Shown: positions 1 through 10,646, counted from the first letter of the stretch. The stretch: 64,000 bases of DNA from Alphaproteobacteria bacterium (GCA_016794125.1 JAEUKT010000002.1:1551769-1615768); one strand, 5' to 3'. Program-made: numbers and translations. Notes: generated by a model from the letters alone, not told the origin.

Positions 1-521
1 GCCACCTTCAGCGCGGCATCGGCGATTTCGGCGGGGCCCAGCAGGTTGGCGGGCGTGTTGACAAGGTCGCGGACGAGATACATCGCCGCCGCCGTGCGTT
101 TCACCGATTTTTTGTCTGCATTCGCGGGCCAGACCAGCGGCGCGAATTCTTTTTTCTTCTTCGCCGATTTCAGCTGGCCGAAATAATAACTGCCCAGCGC
201 CCAGCCCAGCGCGGCGTTTGTCGCCTGTGCATCATCCATCTTCGCGTCGATGAAATATCCCCCCGCGTTTTTCGGCAGGCGTCCCGGCAGGTCGGCAAAG
301 GTATAAAGGCCAATATTTTTGCCCGTGCCGAACAACACGCGCGCGATGCCGCCATTCGCGGCTGGCAGGGTGATGAACGCCCCTTCGCTGCCGGTAAATC
401 CGGCGGCCTTCACCCAGTTCGCCGTTTTTGCATCCTGCTTTTTCAGCCATGCGTCGAAACCGTCGGCGATGACGGGCTGAAGCGGTATGGCGGTTACGGA
501 TTTTTTGTCGAGGAAGTTCAT
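1..521 (-). CDS. Leucyl aminopeptidase family protein (M17), N-terminal part
   Basis: The open frame starts at an ATG at 521 and runs off the left edge of the window, so about 173 residues are visible. It contains VRDLVNTPANLLGP near the edge. This is the typical junction between the variable N-terminal domain and the catalytic domain of M17 leucyl aminopeptidases. The metal-binding catalytic half lies outside the window, so activity cannot be judged. M17 enzymes are cytoplasmic di-metal exopeptidases that release N-terminal residues from peptides. The gene reads away from the hypothetical gene at 665. Family call fairly sure; exact substrate unknown. Confidence 0.75.
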   Translation of the reverse strand, partial: MNFLDKKSVTAIPLQPVIADGFDAWLKKQDAKTANWVKAAGFTGSEGAFITLPAANGGIARVLFGTGKNIGLYTFADLPGRLPKNAGGYFIDAKMDDAQATNAALGWALGSYYFGQLKSAKKKKEFAPLVWPANADKKSVKRTAAAMYLVRDLVNTPANLLGPAEIADAALKV

Positions 522-607
522 TTTTACGTGCCTTTGGCGGGGTGAAACTACGGCTATAAGGTTAGAGCAGTGGTCGCGCATGGGCAAGGGGGTCTGGACA
601 TAAATAG

Positions 608-632
608 CCTCCTCCCGCCTGCGGGAGAGGGG
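608..632. repeat. Short GC palindrome
   Basis: CTCCCGC at 612-618 pairs with GCGGGAG at 621-627 in the space between two divergent genes. It looks like a short intergenic palindromic repeat and not a terminator, because no T-run follows. Confidence 0.35.
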
Positions 633-664
633 ACAAAACCGGTGCAGCGTGTTATCATGTTCCC

Positions 665-988
665 ATGAACAAACCCGCCCGCAAAACCGCCAAGAAAAAG
701 AACATCATGCTCGTCCCCGGCATTATCGGCGTGACGGGGTTCCTGATCTTTATCATCTCCGCGCCGTTCTGGGCGGTCGATGAAGCAGGCGCGCGGCGGG
801 TGCTGGAGGCGCAGGGCTATACCGATATCAAGACGGGTGGTTACGACACCTTCGGCTGCGGCTTCGACGTTTTCGCCACGCGATTTACCGCCCGCACCGC
901 CAAGGGATATCCGGTACGCGGCAATGTCTGCAAGACCCCCTATGTGAGCAAGTCATCGGTCGAGATCGACGACACGCCGCAAAAATAA
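665..988 (+). CDS. Hypothetical single-pass membrane protein
   Basis: This encodes 107 residues: a basic N-terminus (KPARKTAKKK), one hydrophobic segment at about residues 16-38, then a soluble part of about 70 residues with two cysteines. The topology suggests a small inner-membrane protein with a periplasmic domain, with the two Cys possibly forming a disulfide (inference). It is convergent with and directly abuts the serine hydrolase gene (stop codons at 986-988 and 989-991). I do not recognise the family. There is no clear Shine-Dalgarno before the ATG at 665. Confidence 0.55.
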   Translation: MNKPARKTAKKKNIMLVPGIIGVTGFLIFIISAPFWAVDEAGARRVLEAQGYTDIKTGGYDTFGCGFDVFATRFTARTAKGYPVRGNVCKTPYVSKSSVEIDDTPQK

Positions 989-2359
989 TCATGCCAGCGT
1001 TTTCTTCGCCCGCTTCAAAAATTCATCCGCCGGATACAGCGTGTTTGCGCCGGATTTGACGGCGACTATTTTTCCGGCTTTGCGGATGAAACTGACGGGT
1101 TCGCCGACATTTGTGAACCCGTTGGCTTTGTCGGCGTAATAATTGCCGTCGCGGCGGCGTTGCAGTATTTGCGGGGCGTCGGCGGGGCTTGGCATGTCGC
1201 TCATCAGGGCGATGGCGGATTTTCCGCCCACGATATATTGCCATGATCCCCATTTATTCATGACGACGGGCGATACCTCGATTTTCCTGTCTGTTGCGAA
1301 AACGGATTCAACCTTGCGGATCAGGTCGGCCATGGTGCGGATGATGGCAAGGCTGTCGAATTCGGTCGAATTCATGATGGCGCTGAAAACGTAATCTGTG
1401 CCTTTCAACAGCCGCGTCTGCGATCCGAAGCCGGGATAGCCGCCGGAATGGCCGATATATACGTCTTCGCCGATGCCGGAAAAGATCATGCCGTAACCAT
1501 AGGATTCAGTCGCCATGTTGCGCACCTTCCAGTTCAGGTGTGCAACCTCGCGGCGCATGCATTGCGGCAGCAGCTTGTCGGTCTGCAGCAATGTGTGCAG
1601 GAATTGCGTCGTGGATTCCGCCGTGCCGCAGAAACCGGTGGCGGGCGCCAGCGCTTTGGCCGGTTCGTTGCGCAGCTGGCGGCTTTTCTGGTCGAAGATT
1701 TTGCGCGAATTGCCGGCGGCATATTTGATGCGCGGGCGCAGGCCGTAATCGGGCGTCAAAACCGCGCCGGGCAGTTTGGGCAGGATATGTTCGGCGAACA
1801 GGTCGGCATATTCCATGCCCGTTGCGGATTCCAGCGCAAGTCCCAGCAGCGCGGTGCCGAAATTGGAATATTTGGTTTCGGTGTTCGGGTCATAGACCAG
1901 CTTGGCCGCCAGCGTTTGGGCCTGCAGCTGCGCGCGGGTGGGGAAAGGCTTTTCCTGCTCCCAGAAGCTGGCATCCATGCCGTCGCGGAACAGGCCGGCG
2001 CGGTGGGTCATCAGGTCGCGCAGCGTAATTTCGCGCACGCGTTTATCCTTGTGCTTGTTCAGCCAGGGCAGGTGCAGCACGGCGGGGTCGTAAATCGACA
2101 GCACGCCCTGTTCCATCAATTGCAGCGTCAGGCAGGCGGTGAACATCTTGCTATGCGATGCGATATGGCCGGCATGGCGGGTGGTGTATTTTTCCTTCTT
2201 CGCCGCATTCGCCATGCCATAGGCCTGGCTGAACAGCACCGCGCCGTTTTTGCGCGCGCAGACCTGCACCCCGGGAAGGCCGCCAAAGCGCACGCGATGC
2301 GCCAGCCAGATATCGAGAGCGTCGAAGGCAGCCTTTTCGTGGCGGGTGGCGGCGGGCAT
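989..2359 (-). CDS. Serine hydrolase, beta-lactamase/PBP4* family
   Basis: This 456-residue protein belongs to the class C beta-lactamase / penicillin-binding-protein-like serine hydrolase superfamily. The three signature motifs are visible: SxxK as SHSK at residues 68-71 (nucleophile Ser68, Lys71), YxN as YSN at 164-166, and HxG as HSG at 304-306. A C-terminal extension of about 100 residues follows the fold. No signal peptide is evident, so it is probably cytoplasmic or exported by an unseen route. Members include esterases, D-aminopeptidases and peptidoglycan carboxypeptidases; the substrate cannot be told here. It is convergent with the gene at 665. Confidence 0.82.
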   Translation of the reverse strand: MPAATRHEKAAFDALDIWLAHRVRFGGLPGVQVCARKNGAVLFSQAYGMANAAKKEKYTTRHAGHIASHSKMFTACLTLQLMEQGVLSIYDPAVLHLPWLNKHKDKRVREITLRDLMTHRAGLFRDGMDASFWEQEKPFPTRAQLQAQTLAAKLVYDPNTETKYSNFGTALLGLALESATGMEYADLFAEHILPKLPGAVLTPDYGLRPRIKYAAGNSRKIFDQKSRQLRNEPAKALAPATGFCGTAESTTQFLHTLLQTDKLLPQCMRREVAHLNWKVRNMATESYGYGMIFSGIGEDVYIGHSGGYPGFGSQTRLLKGTDYVFSAIMNSTEFDSLAIIRTMADLIRKVESVFATDRKIEVSPVVMNKWGSWQYIVGGKSAIALMSDMPSPADAPQILQRRRDGNYYADKANGFTNVGEPVSFIRKAGKIVAVKSGANTLYPADEFLKRAKKTLA

Positions 2360-2605
2360 GGGTGATTCCTTTATTTACATAATCAAAGGATGTTTCAGGC
2401 TTAAAAGGCGATATCTGGTGGCGGATGGGCAGGTACAGGGTTAATTTAACCCCCGATAGCGTATATATAACAAGGATTCTTATCGTTTATGCCGGTAACC
2501 GGTACAATTCTGTTGAAAACCGCGTCCGCTTAACATATGGTGCTGCGTCTGGAATACCGATTTAAAGTTTGGGCGCAACCGCCCTTGTAAACAAGGATAA
2601 ATACA

Positions 2606-2953
2606 ATGACACGCCGCTGCGAAATTACGGGCAAGGGCCCTCTGGTCGGAAACAACGTTTCCCACGCGAACAACAAAACCAAGCGCCGCTTCCTGCCCAA
2701 CCTGCAAGAGGCTTCGTTCTTCAGCGTTGGCCTGAAAAAGAACGTCAAGATCACTTCTTCGACGAACGGCATCCGCACGGTCGAGCACAAAGGCGGCATC
2801 GACGCTTACCTGCTCGGCACCGCGCCTTCGAAACTGAATGCCGAACTGCGCAAGCTGCGCAAGCAGCTGGTCGCGAAAATCGGCGAACCCGCGAAGCCGG
2901 CCCCGAAGCCGCGCCGCACCGCGACGAAAAAAGCCGCTAAAAAAGCAGCGTAA
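2606..2953 (+). CDS. rpmB: 50S ribosomal protein L28
   Basis: The N-terminus carries the L28 signature ([11 protein letters not shown], then [19 protein letters not shown]). L28 is a structural protein of the large ribosomal subunit. At 115 residues it is longer than the usual ~78 of gamma-proteobacteria. Much of the excess is a Lys/Ala/Pro-rich tail ([15 protein letters not shown]) that resembles the Lys/Ala-rich microprotein encoded at 15966-16052. It is monocistronic, with an intrinsic terminator 25 bp downstream. Confidence 0.96.
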   Translation: MTRRCEITGKGPLVGNNVSHANNKTKRRFLPNLQEASFFSVGLKKNVKITSSTNGIRTVEHKGGIDAYLLGTAPSKLNAELRKLRKQLVAKIGEPAKPAPKPRRTATKKAAKKAA

Positions 2954-2974
2954 TTTTCGCGTGACATGAATTAA

Positions 2975-4189
<1,215 letters not shown>

Positions 4190-4253
4190 ACCACCCCTGT
4201 GTTATAATTTTATTAGGTGTGTTTCTGATAGTTTAGCCGTCTTTTGGTGACCC

Positions 4254-5165
4254 TTGGCTGTTTCCTACGCCCAGACATTATCAACCGACATGATCGTCGC
4301 CGAGATCGAGGCGCTACTCGACTGGCGCGTCGATATCATGCGCCAATGCTTCTTCCCGGGCAGCCAGGCCCGCCCCGCCGATTACCACGCGCCCGCCGCG
4401 CTGGTTATGTGGTGCAAGAAAGAAGCCGAGCGCAACACCATCGACCGTAAAATTTCCGACAAGCTGAGCATGGTGCATGACGAACTGTGCCATATCGCGC
4501 AGCGGTTTCTGGAGGCCTGCGAAGGCGGCGTTGCGCCGCAGCTGGCGATGTATGACGATTTTGAAAACCAGTTCGAAGGTTTCGTGACCCAGCTGCGCCG
4601 CCTGCAGCAGGACGTAACCGACGCCGTTGCCGCCGTCGACCCCGTCACCGGCCTGCGCACCGTCGCCGGCATGCGCACCGACATCAAGCGCGAACAGGAC
4701 CGGTTTGACCGCAAGGGCACGTCGTTCTCCATCGCCAATGCGCAGATCGACCAGATGGACGAATTGCAGCAGAAATACGACCGCCGCAGCATGGATTCCG
4801 TCTATGCCAACATGGCGCAGGTGATCGCGCGCACCGTGCGGTCGTTCGACGATGCCTATTACCTTGGCAAGGGCGAATACCTGATCGTGCTGAAGCACGT
4901 TGAATTCATGGATGCGTGTTCGGTCATGGACCGCCTGCGCGGCGAGATTGAAAACACCCCTATCTTCATGCCCAGCGGCGACAAGCTGCGCATCACGGCA
5001 TCCTTCGGCATCGCGGAATCCCTGCAGCGCGAAAGCCCCGACCACGCCATCGACCACGCCAAGCAGGCCCTGAACATCGCCCGCAGCGAAGGCGGCAACA
5101 AGGTCAAGGAATACCACGAACGCAGCGCGCTGGAGCAGTATGCGCGTGATGTGCATAAGCGGTAA
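4254..5165 (+). CDS. Degenerate GGDEF-domain protein
   Basis: The C-terminal half resembles a GGDEF domain. DPVTGLRTVAGM (129-140) matches the DxLTGLxNR entry motif and ITASFGIAE matches the late ITxSxGIA strand. The active-site loop is GKGEY (205-209) instead of GG(D/E)EF, so cyclic-di-GMP synthesis is doubtful and a sensor or regulatory role is more likely. The N-terminal helical half (1-120) has Cys32, His45, Trp53, His75 and His80. This is loosely reminiscent of zinc-binding CZB domains, but I could not establish that. The frame opens at TTG 4254; Met13 (4290) is an alternative start. Neither has a clear Shine-Dalgarno. Confidence 0.6.
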   Translation: MAVSYAQTLSTDMIVAEIEALLDWRVDIMRQCFFPGSQARPADYHAPAALVMWCKKEAERNTIDRKISDKLSMVHDELCHIAQRFLEACEGGVAPQLAMYDDFENQFEGFVTQLRRLQQDVTDAVAAVDPVTGLRTVAGMRTDIKREQDRFDRKGTSFSIANAQIDQMDELQQKYDRRSMDSVYANMAQVIARTVRSFDDAYYLGKGEYLIVLKHVEFMDACSVMDRLRGEIENTPIFMPSGDKLRITASFGIAESLQRESPDHAIDHAKQALNIARSEGGNKVKEYHERSALEQYARDVHKR

Positions 5166-5193
5166 TTAATCAGCATATAAACGCACAGCCATT

Positions 5194-5219
5194 GTTATCC
5201 CCGCTTGCGCGGGAATGAC
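5194..5219. repeat. Dispersed palindromic repeat, copy 1
   Basis: A short palindrome of the GTCATTCCCGCGCAAGCGGGGATAAC type (read here in reverse) between convergent genes. Related copies occur at 10697-10778, 57909-58020 and 58577-58627, all intergenic. Confidence 0.6.
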
Positions 5220-5239
5220 GAAGGCAGTGGATTGCGGGA

Positions 5240-5755
5240 TTAAGCGTTCTTGCGCTCTTGCTTCAGGTACAGGGCGAGGGATTCTTCGTGGCCCATCTTT
5301 TTCAGTTCGTCGAGGAATTTGTATTCGCCGAACACTTCCATGTCGTTCAGTTCGCAGGCGACCGTGCACATGTACCAGACTTTATCTTCGTGCTTGGCCA
5401 TCGACACTTTCATGTGTTCCTGCATCGGCGCGTGCAGGTGCGGATGCTTGATGCCGGCCAGTTCCTGCTGTGCTTCGCGCAAAATGCCGGCCATCATCAG
5501 CACGAAGCGTGCGGGCGATACGGGGTTGTTGCGGCTGAAGCCGATGTAAACAAGCTTGGCTTCGGGCAGATAGGTGGTGGGCTGCGGCGTCGCCATGATG
5601 CGGATGCTGATCTGGTTGACGCTCACGAAATCGGCAAGCTGCTGGCCATGCGCGGAGTGGTTGAGGATATCGAGAGCTTTCTCGATCATCACATCGTCGG
5701 GGGGCAGCGTTTGCGTGGTTGTCAGGAAATCCTGCAGGCGCGGCGCGTTGCTCAT
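5240..5755 (-). CDS. Hypothetical protein, 171 aa
   Basis: A soluble, acidic/amphipathic protein with no signal peptide or membrane segment. It contains the His-rich stretch GIKHPHLHAPMQEHMKVSMAKHEDKVWYM (about 101-129), which could bind a metal; I see no HExxH. It lies 5 bp downstream of the gene at 5761, so the two are probably co-transcribed. Family not recognised. Confidence 0.65.
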   Translation of the reverse strand: MSNAPRLQDFLTTTQTLPPDDVMIEKALDILNHSAHGQQLADFVSVNQISIRIMATPQPTTYLPEAKLVYIGFSRNNPVSPARFVLMMAGILREAQQELAGIKHPHLHAPMQEHMKVSMAKHEDKVWYMCTVACELNDMEVFGEYKFLDELKKMGHEESLALYLKQERKNA

Positions 5756-5760
5756 GGTCG

Positions 5761-6426
5761 TCAGCCTTCAAGCCAATGCTGGCTGTACGGGCTGTAGGGG
5801 AAGTGGATGCCCGTCAGCAAAAGATTCTGTTCCTGGAAGGCAAGCTTGCCTTCGGAAGATACAAGGATCGTGGCCGAAATCAGGCCGCCGCCGTAATAGA
5901 TCGTGCCGCTGACGCGATGCACATGCTGGGTCGCGTCATACGAAACCTTCAGCGGCTTGAAGCTGCTGATGACGCTCTGCTGCTGGCCTTCGCTTAAGGA
6001 ATCCAGCATCGGCATCTTGCGCGGGTCCTTGATCAGGAAGATATCGCCTTCGGAGCCCTGCACGTTGGTGAAGAAGAAATCGAGATACGGGATCACGTTC
6101 ATCTCGTTCAAACGGATGCCGTCTTTTTCGTTGATCGTGTAGATCGGGTTCGCCGTACCGTCGATGCTGAGGAATTCCTCCCCATTGCTGAGATACATCA
6201 TGCTGAAGGTCGGCATGGTCGCGTAGTTGATCAGGCGATACAGGCGGTAATTGTTGTAGAACGGCAGGCTGCGCCACGATACCTCGGTCGCCTCTTTCGA
6301 GAACACAACGGCATCCTTGTGCCCGGACAGCTTGTCCAACACCTGATGCGATTGTTCGCGATTGAGCCTCGTCCAAGACGGCTGCATGCTAAACCTGGTT
6401 GTGGCGGGAGTGCCCGGATTATTCAT
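5761..6426 (-). CDS. Hypothetical protein, 221 aa
   Basis: A soluble protein with mixed beta-strand character (IYTINEKDGIRLNEMNVIPYLDFFFTNVQ, VSGTIYYGGGLISATILVSSEG) and no export signal. It is the first gene of a two-gene leftward unit with the 171-residue gene 5 bp downstream. I do not recognise a family. The start ATG at 6426 is followed by a Thr/Pro-rich flexible N-terminus. Confidence 0.65.
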   Translation of the reverse strand: MNNPGTPATTRFSMQPSWTRLNREQSHQVLDKLSGHKDAVVFSKEATEVSWRSLPFYNNYRLYRLINYATMPTFSMMYLSNGEEFLSIDGTANPIYTINEKDGIRLNEMNVIPYLDFFFTNVQGSEGDIFLIKDPRKMPMLDSLSEGQQQSVISSFKPLKVSYDATQHVHRVSGTIYYGGGLISATILVSSEGKLAFQEQNLLLTGIHFPYSPYSQHWLEG

Positions 6427-6506
6427 TGTCTTCTAAGTCCCCAATAGACGAATAACTATACCAGTCTTGGGCGGAAGGGAATAGCTTTTCATTCATCGTT
6501 TTTGTG

Positions 6507-7499
6507 TTACGCATCAGCAACTTGTGCACGTGCCATAAGTACGGTATTGACGTTGGCGGCGGGCTTGTACGCCTCCTCGCTCAAAATCTGCCGCCACTTG
6601 CGGCCGCCGCGCAGGCCCTGATACAGGCCAAGGATATGGCGGGTGATGTCTTTCAATGGAACGCCATTCTGTAAACTTCTGTCGATATAGGGCATCAGCG
6701 CGTCCAGAACTTCGCCGCGCGTCCGGACAGCGGTATTACCAAATATCTCGCGCTCCACCTGCGCAAGGAAGTACGGATTGGAATAGGCTTCGCGCCCGAT
6801 CATCACGCCGTCGAGGTTCTTGAGTGCGTCCTGAATGCTCTCAACCGTTTTGATGCCGCCGTTGAGGATGATGTTGAGGTTGGGGAAGTCCTTTTTCAAC
6901 TGATACGCGCGGTCGTAATTCAATGGCGGAACAGTACGGTTCTCGGCCGGACTTAAACCATTAAGTAAGGCTTTGCGCGCATGGATGATGAAGGTGTCGC
7001 AGCCCTTCTCGGCAATCTTGCCAACGAAGTCTAACAAAAACTGGTAACTATCCTGATTATCAATGCCAATTCGCGTTTTGACGGTGACGGGAATGGATAC
7101 CACCTGCCGCATGGAATCGATACCGTCGGCGACCAGCTGCGGCTCGGCCATCAGGCAGGCGCCGAACTTGCCTTTCTGCACGCGGTCGCTCGGGCAGCCG
7201 CAATTCAGGTTCACTTCGTCATAGCCGTATTGTTCTGCCAGCTTGGCACATTCGGCCAGTTCCTTGGGGTCGGATCCGCCCAGCTGCAGGGCGACCGGAT
7301 GTTCCTCGGCATTATAATCCAGCACCTCCAGCTTTTTGCCATAGACCAAGGCACCCGTCGTAATCATGACGGTATAAAGCAGGGCATTGGGGGAAATCAG
7401 GCGCAAAAAATAGCGGTCATGCCGATCCGTCCAGCCCATCATCGGGGCGACTGATACGGTGCGGTCCAGTTTTTGAATGTCGGTTACGCCCTGTGTCAT
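6507..7499 (-). CDS. dusA: tRNA-dihydrouridine(20/20a) synthase
   Basis: This FMN-dependent TIM-barrel reductase makes dihydrouridine in the tRNA D-loop. Visible motifs are VAPMMGWTDRHDR (the DusA-type version of the flavin-binding start), LNCGCPSDRVQ with the catalytic Cys, KTRIGID, NGGIKT and MIGREAYSNPYFL. I chose Met at 7499 (MTQGVTD) because family members begin shortly before VAPMMGWTD. In-frame ATGs at 7544 and 7562 would add 15-21 unusual residues. It is 330 residues with this start. Confidence 0.92.
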   Translation of the reverse strand: MTQGVTDIQKLDRTVSVAPMMGWTDRHDRYFLRLISPNALLYTVMITTGALVYGKKLEVLDYNAEEHPVALQLGGSDPKELAECAKLAEQYGYDEVNLNCGCPSDRVQKGKFGACLMAEPQLVADGIDSMRQVVSIPVTVKTRIGIDNQDSYQFLLDFVGKIAEKGCDTFIIHARKALLNGLSPAENRTVPPLNYDRAYQLKKDFPNLNIILNGGIKTVESIQDALKNLDGVMIGREAYSNPYFLAQVEREIFGNTAVRTRGEVLDALMPYIDRSLQNGVPLKDITRHILGLYQGLRGGRKWRQILSEEAYKPAANVNTVLMARAQVADA

Positions 7500-7568
7500 G
7501 GCGTTGTTTATATAGTATTTTCCGGAAAATCGCAAATATGCCATTTTTACCAATAAATTCAATCAAAT

Positions 7569-7640
7569 GTCATCCTGAGCGCAGCGAAGGATCTCCCTTG
7601 CTGCCCTAAAAGGGGGATTCTTCGCTGCGCTCAGAATGAC
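7569..7640. repeat. Intergenic inverted repeat (TCCTGAGCGCAGCGAAGGAT type)
   Basis: The two arms, roughly 7569-7600 and 7610-7640, are near-perfect reverse complements built on GAGCGCAGCGAAG. The element fills the gap between dusA and the next leftward gene. Such elements are widely scattered in many bacterial genomes; in RNA it would fold into a long hairpin. Confidence 0.65.
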
Positions 7641-7646
7641 AGGGAA

Positions 7647-8279
7647 TTATTTGGGTGCGGCGGGCGGCTTCGGCTTGTTACCGTTTGCCAGTTTCTGCTG
7701 CAGCCACGGCGGCAGGACGGGTTTGGAGAGCAGGGAGCTGCTTTCCGGCACGGCTTTGCGGGCGGGCGGCACCATCACGGGCGGGCGCCAGTTATTGCCT
7801 TCGGGTACCAAAACCATCTGGTACGACGAACCTGCGGGCAGGCCGGTGAAGGCATCGTAGCCGTCGATATAGAAGTTTTCATTCTTCATCTTGAAATAGG
7901 TTTTGCCCACATCAAGGCCCAGATGCTTGATCATGTGGTTTTCGATAGCGTTCGCAAGGTCGCGGGTGCCGGCCAGCGGCGAATGGCCGATCATGGCCAC
8001 GAACAGGTCGGTATCGCGGTTGCTGACCATCAGCATGGTTTTGTCGCCCAGAACGCCGCTGGGCTGGGTGATATCGAGGTTGAAGGTGTAAACGCCTTCT
8101 TCGGATTTAAACAGGTTCAGGCGGCTCAGGCGTTTTTCCTGAAGGCTGGGTTCTTTGGGCGCTTCCACAACCGGTTCCGGCATGGCAACCGCGGTTTCGA
8201 CCGAAGCGGGGGCGGGGGATGCGTCTTTTTTGCTTTTGCGCGTAAACAGGTCTTTCAAACGCTGCGGAATAAGCTTCAT
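7647..8279 (-). CDS. Hypothetical protein, 210 aa
   Basis: It has a basic N-terminus (MKLIPQRLKDLFTRKSKKD), an Ala/Pro/Glu linker to about residue 45, a central globular part (KSEEGVYTFNLDITQPSGVLGDKTMLMVSN...) and a Pro-rich C-terminal tail. There is no signal peptide. The arrangement suggests an adaptor with one folded domain between disordered ends. Family not recognised. Confidence 0.6.
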   Translation of the reverse strand: MKLIPQRLKDLFTRKSKKDASPAPASVETAVAMPEPVVEAPKEPSLQEKRLSRLNLFKSEEGVYTFNLDITQPSGVLGDKTMLMVSNRDTDLFVAMIGHSPLAGTRDLANAIENHMIKHLGLDVGKTYFKMKNENFYIDGYDAFTGLPAGSSYQMVLVPEGNNWRPPVMVPPARKAVPESSSLLSKPVLPPWLQQKLANGNKPKPPAAPK

Positions 8280-8422
8280 GGCAATGCCTCGCCTTATAAA
8301 AATGGATTTCGCCGGATTATAGGGCCGCCAAAGGTTATGTCAATATAGATAATCCCCCAAAAACCGCCCAAAAAAAGGTTGGTGCAGGGGCTCTTTATGC
8401 CTATTCTGCAGGGATGTTCAAA

Positions 8423-9082
8423 ATGGCGAAACCCATCTTTACCGCGCTCCTGACCTGCCTGTTGCTGGCAGCGGCTCCGGCTATGGCGGGCGAGGCGAAG
8501 AACGCCGCCAAGGCCTCAGAAAAAGCGTCATCCGCCGTCAAGCCGGTCAAGAAAGCGATGAGCGAAGTGATCGCGGACGCGGTCAGCGATGTCGATGAAG
8601 CCGCACCCGCGCCCGTGAAATCATCCGACGAACCGACCGACCCCGCCGACAACCAGACGGGCGGCGTGCAGCTGCCCGTGCCGCGCTTTGTGACGCTGGG
8701 CCCCGATGAAGTGAACGTCCGTACCGGCCCCGGCACGCGCTACCCGATTAAATTCGTGATCCGCAAGGGCGGGCTGCCTGTGGAAATCACGCGCGAGTAT
8801 CAGGTCTGGCGCGAAATCCGCGACGTGGACGGCGACAAGGGCTGGGTGCACAAGGCCATGCTGTCCGGCCGCCGCGCGGTCATCGTCAAGGGTCAGGTGC
8901 GCACGATATTGAAGAAGCCGGATGACAGCGCGCAGCCCGTCGTGCATCTGGAGCCGGGCGTGATCGCCGACCTTGAAGGCTGCCGCGAAAAATGGTGCAG
9001 CGTGAAGATCGCCACCTATGACGGCTGGATCAAGAAAACCGATATCTGGGGCGTCTATGACGCCGAGACGATCAAGGAGTAA
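8423..9082 (+). CDS. Secreted SH3-domain protein
   Basis: The product has a Sec signal peptide (MAKPIFTALLTCLLLAAAPAMA), an Ala/Lys/Asp-rich linker and a bacterial SH3 domain. The domain shows LGPDEVNVRTGPGTRYPIKFVIRKGGLPVEI...WREIRDVDGDKGWVHKAML, followed by a second half-copy (EKWCSVKIATYDGWIKKTDIWGVY). Alphaproteobacterial members are periplasmic and presumed to bind cell wall. The frame also has ATG 8414 (MFKMAK); I prefer 8423 because the signal peptide then starts cleanly. The next gene begins 8 bp downstream. Confidence 0.8.
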   Translation: MAKPIFTALLTCLLLAAAPAMAGEAKNAAKASEKASSAVKPVKKAMSEVIADAVSDVDEAAPAPVKSSDEPTDPADNQTGGVQLPVPRFVTLGPDEVNVRTGPGTRYPIKFVIRKGGLPVEITREYQVWREIRDVDGDKGWVHKAMLSGRRAVIVKGQVRTILKKPDDSAQPVVHLEPGVIADLEGCREKWCSVKIATYDGWIKKTDIWGVYDAETIKE

Positions 9083-9090
9083 CGGTCAAC

Positions 9091-10044
9091 GTGTCTTCGC
9101 CCGAACATCAGGAAAAGCTGAAGGAAGAAGCGAAAGCCATCACGGCGCGCCTCGAGACGATGCTGAAGGACACGCCGGAGGGCGATGCGCGCCTGATGCG
9201 CACGATCTGCATCTATGCCGGCTTCATCACCGAAACGCTGATGGAATACGAAGAGCCCGATGTGGTGATGGAACAGGCGTTCCACCGCATCGCCGAGCTG
9301 CTGCATGCCGATCCGGCGGAGGGCGACGCGCCCGACCCGCTGATGCCGCCCGCATGGACGATCGACCACGACACAGAACTGGGCCGCCAATTGGGCCGCG
9401 GCATCGCGAAGAAACTGCCCAAGGGCATGGATGATATCCACGAAATCGCGATCGGCCTGATCATCAACGACTTCCCGCAATGGGAGAAAAAAGATTTCCC
9501 CGTGGAACGCAGCCTGCGCCTGCTGATCGAGACGGTGATCTTGTCGCTGACGTTTGAAATGGCGACGCAGGATTTCTGCGATCTGCTGATCGAGGATTTT
9601 ATCGCCGACGGCAACGCGCCGGGCGAAGGCATTCTCGCGCTGGCCGCCGTCGCGGGTCATTACTTCGCGCAGGCCGAAGCCGCAACCGCGCTGCCGCCCG
9701 AAGCGGAAACGGAATTTACAAATGTCATGGTGCGTGAATCCGTGCGCCACGGCACGCCCGGCATTAAAAACTGGGGCAAGCTTTCCGCCGCCAATGACCG
9801 CGAGGCTGCGGAAATTCCAGAATACCTGACCCGCCTCAAGCCCGAGATCGACGAGTTTTTCGTCCTGATCGGCCTTGAAGACATGATGGGCAAGGCGGTT
9901 TCCGTTGCAAAATCAGTGGGTAGGATGGTCGCGGTGGTGACCGTTGAAGATGTTGGACAGATACACCCCAGTATTGCAAAATCGCTGGCGAAAACCGGCA
10001 TGATTCTGGGCGCGAAATACAGGGAAGAACCAACCACGGCCTGA
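9091..10044 (+). CDS. Hypothetical protein, 317 aa
   Basis: A largely alpha-helical, acidic soluble protein starting at GTG 9091, just after the SH3 gene. Its stop overlaps the extended frame of fabA at 10044. It has no transmembrane segment or recognisable catalytic motif. It may be co-transcribed with the SH3 gene upstream and the fab operon downstream. Family not recognised. Confidence 0.65.
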   Translation: MSSPEHQEKLKEEAKAITARLETMLKDTPEGDARLMRTICIYAGFITETLMEYEEPDVVMEQAFHRIAELLHADPAEGDAPDPLMPPAWTIDHDTELGRQLGRGIAKKLPKGMDDIHEIAIGLIINDFPQWEKKDFPVERSLRLLIETVILSLTFEMATQDFCDLLIEDFIADGNAPGEGILALAAVAGHYFAQAEAATALPPEAETEFTNVMVRESVRHGTPGIKNWGKLSAANDREAAEIPEYLTRLKPEIDEFFVLIGLEDMMGKAVSVAKSVGRMVAVVTVEDVGQIHPSIAKSLAKTGMILGAKYREEPTTA

Positions 10045-10088
10045 TGTGTAAGGGCATGACTGATCAACACAAAAAGGGGGCAGCAGTA

Positions 10089-10646
10089 ATGCAAAACCTG
10101 AAAACGAAAGTCTTGGACGAAGCGATGAGTTTTACACCGAAATCCAGCTACACCTATGACGACCTGATCGCCTGCGCAAAGGGCGAATTGTTCGGCCCCG
10201 GCAACGCGAAGCTGCCGATGCCGCCGATGCTCATGTTCGACCGCATCACCCATATCAGCGCCGAAGGCGGCGCGCATGACAAGGGCGAGCTGGTGGCGGA
10301 GCTGGACGTGAAGCCCGACCTGTGGTTCTTCGGCTGCCATTTCGTCGGCGACCCCGTGATGCCCGGCTGCCTTGGCCTTGATGCCGTGTGGCAGCTGCTC
10401 GGCTTCTATCTCGGCTGGACGGGCGCACCCGGTTCCGGCCGTGCGCTGGGCGTGGGCGAAGTGAAATTCTCCGGCCAAGTCCTGCCCGAAGCGAAAAAAG
10501 TGACCTACCGCCTGAACATCAAGCGCGTCATCAACCGCAAGCTCGTCCTCGGCATCGCCGACGGCGTGGTCGAAGTCGATGGCAAGGTGATCTACGAAGC
10601 AACCGACCTGAAAGTCGGCCTGTTCGAAAATCCGCGGTCGCTGTAA
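10089..10646 (+). CDS. fabA: 3-hydroxydecanoyl-ACP dehydratase/isomerase
   Basis: FabA dehydrates 3-hydroxyacyl-ACP and isomerises trans-2-decenoyl-ACP to cis-3, the branch point of anaerobic unsaturated fatty acid synthesis. The hallmark [21 protein letters not shown] is complete, with catalytic His84 and Asp98 in this numbering. [17 protein letters not shown] and the C-terminal DLKVGLF match the family. It is 185 residues from ATG 10089, chosen because AAAGGGGG lies 8 bp upstream. In-frame ATGs at 10044 and 10056 are possible. It is the first gene of the fabA-(membrane gene)-fabB-fabI cluster. Confidence 0.95.
   Translation: MQNLKTKVLDEAMSFTPKSSYTYDDLIACAKGELFGPGNAKLPMPPMLMFDRITHISAEGGAHDKGELVAELDVKPDLWFFGCHFVGDPVMPGCLGLDAVWQLLGFYLGWTGAPGSGRALGVGEVKFSGQVLPEAKKVTYRLNIKRVINRKLVLGIADGVVEVDGKVIYEATDLKVGLFENPRSL

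Noticed and set aside
1448-2365. 305-codon open frame on the + strand
   Set aside because: Antisense shadow of the serine hydrolase, whose three catalytic motifs are on the other strand.
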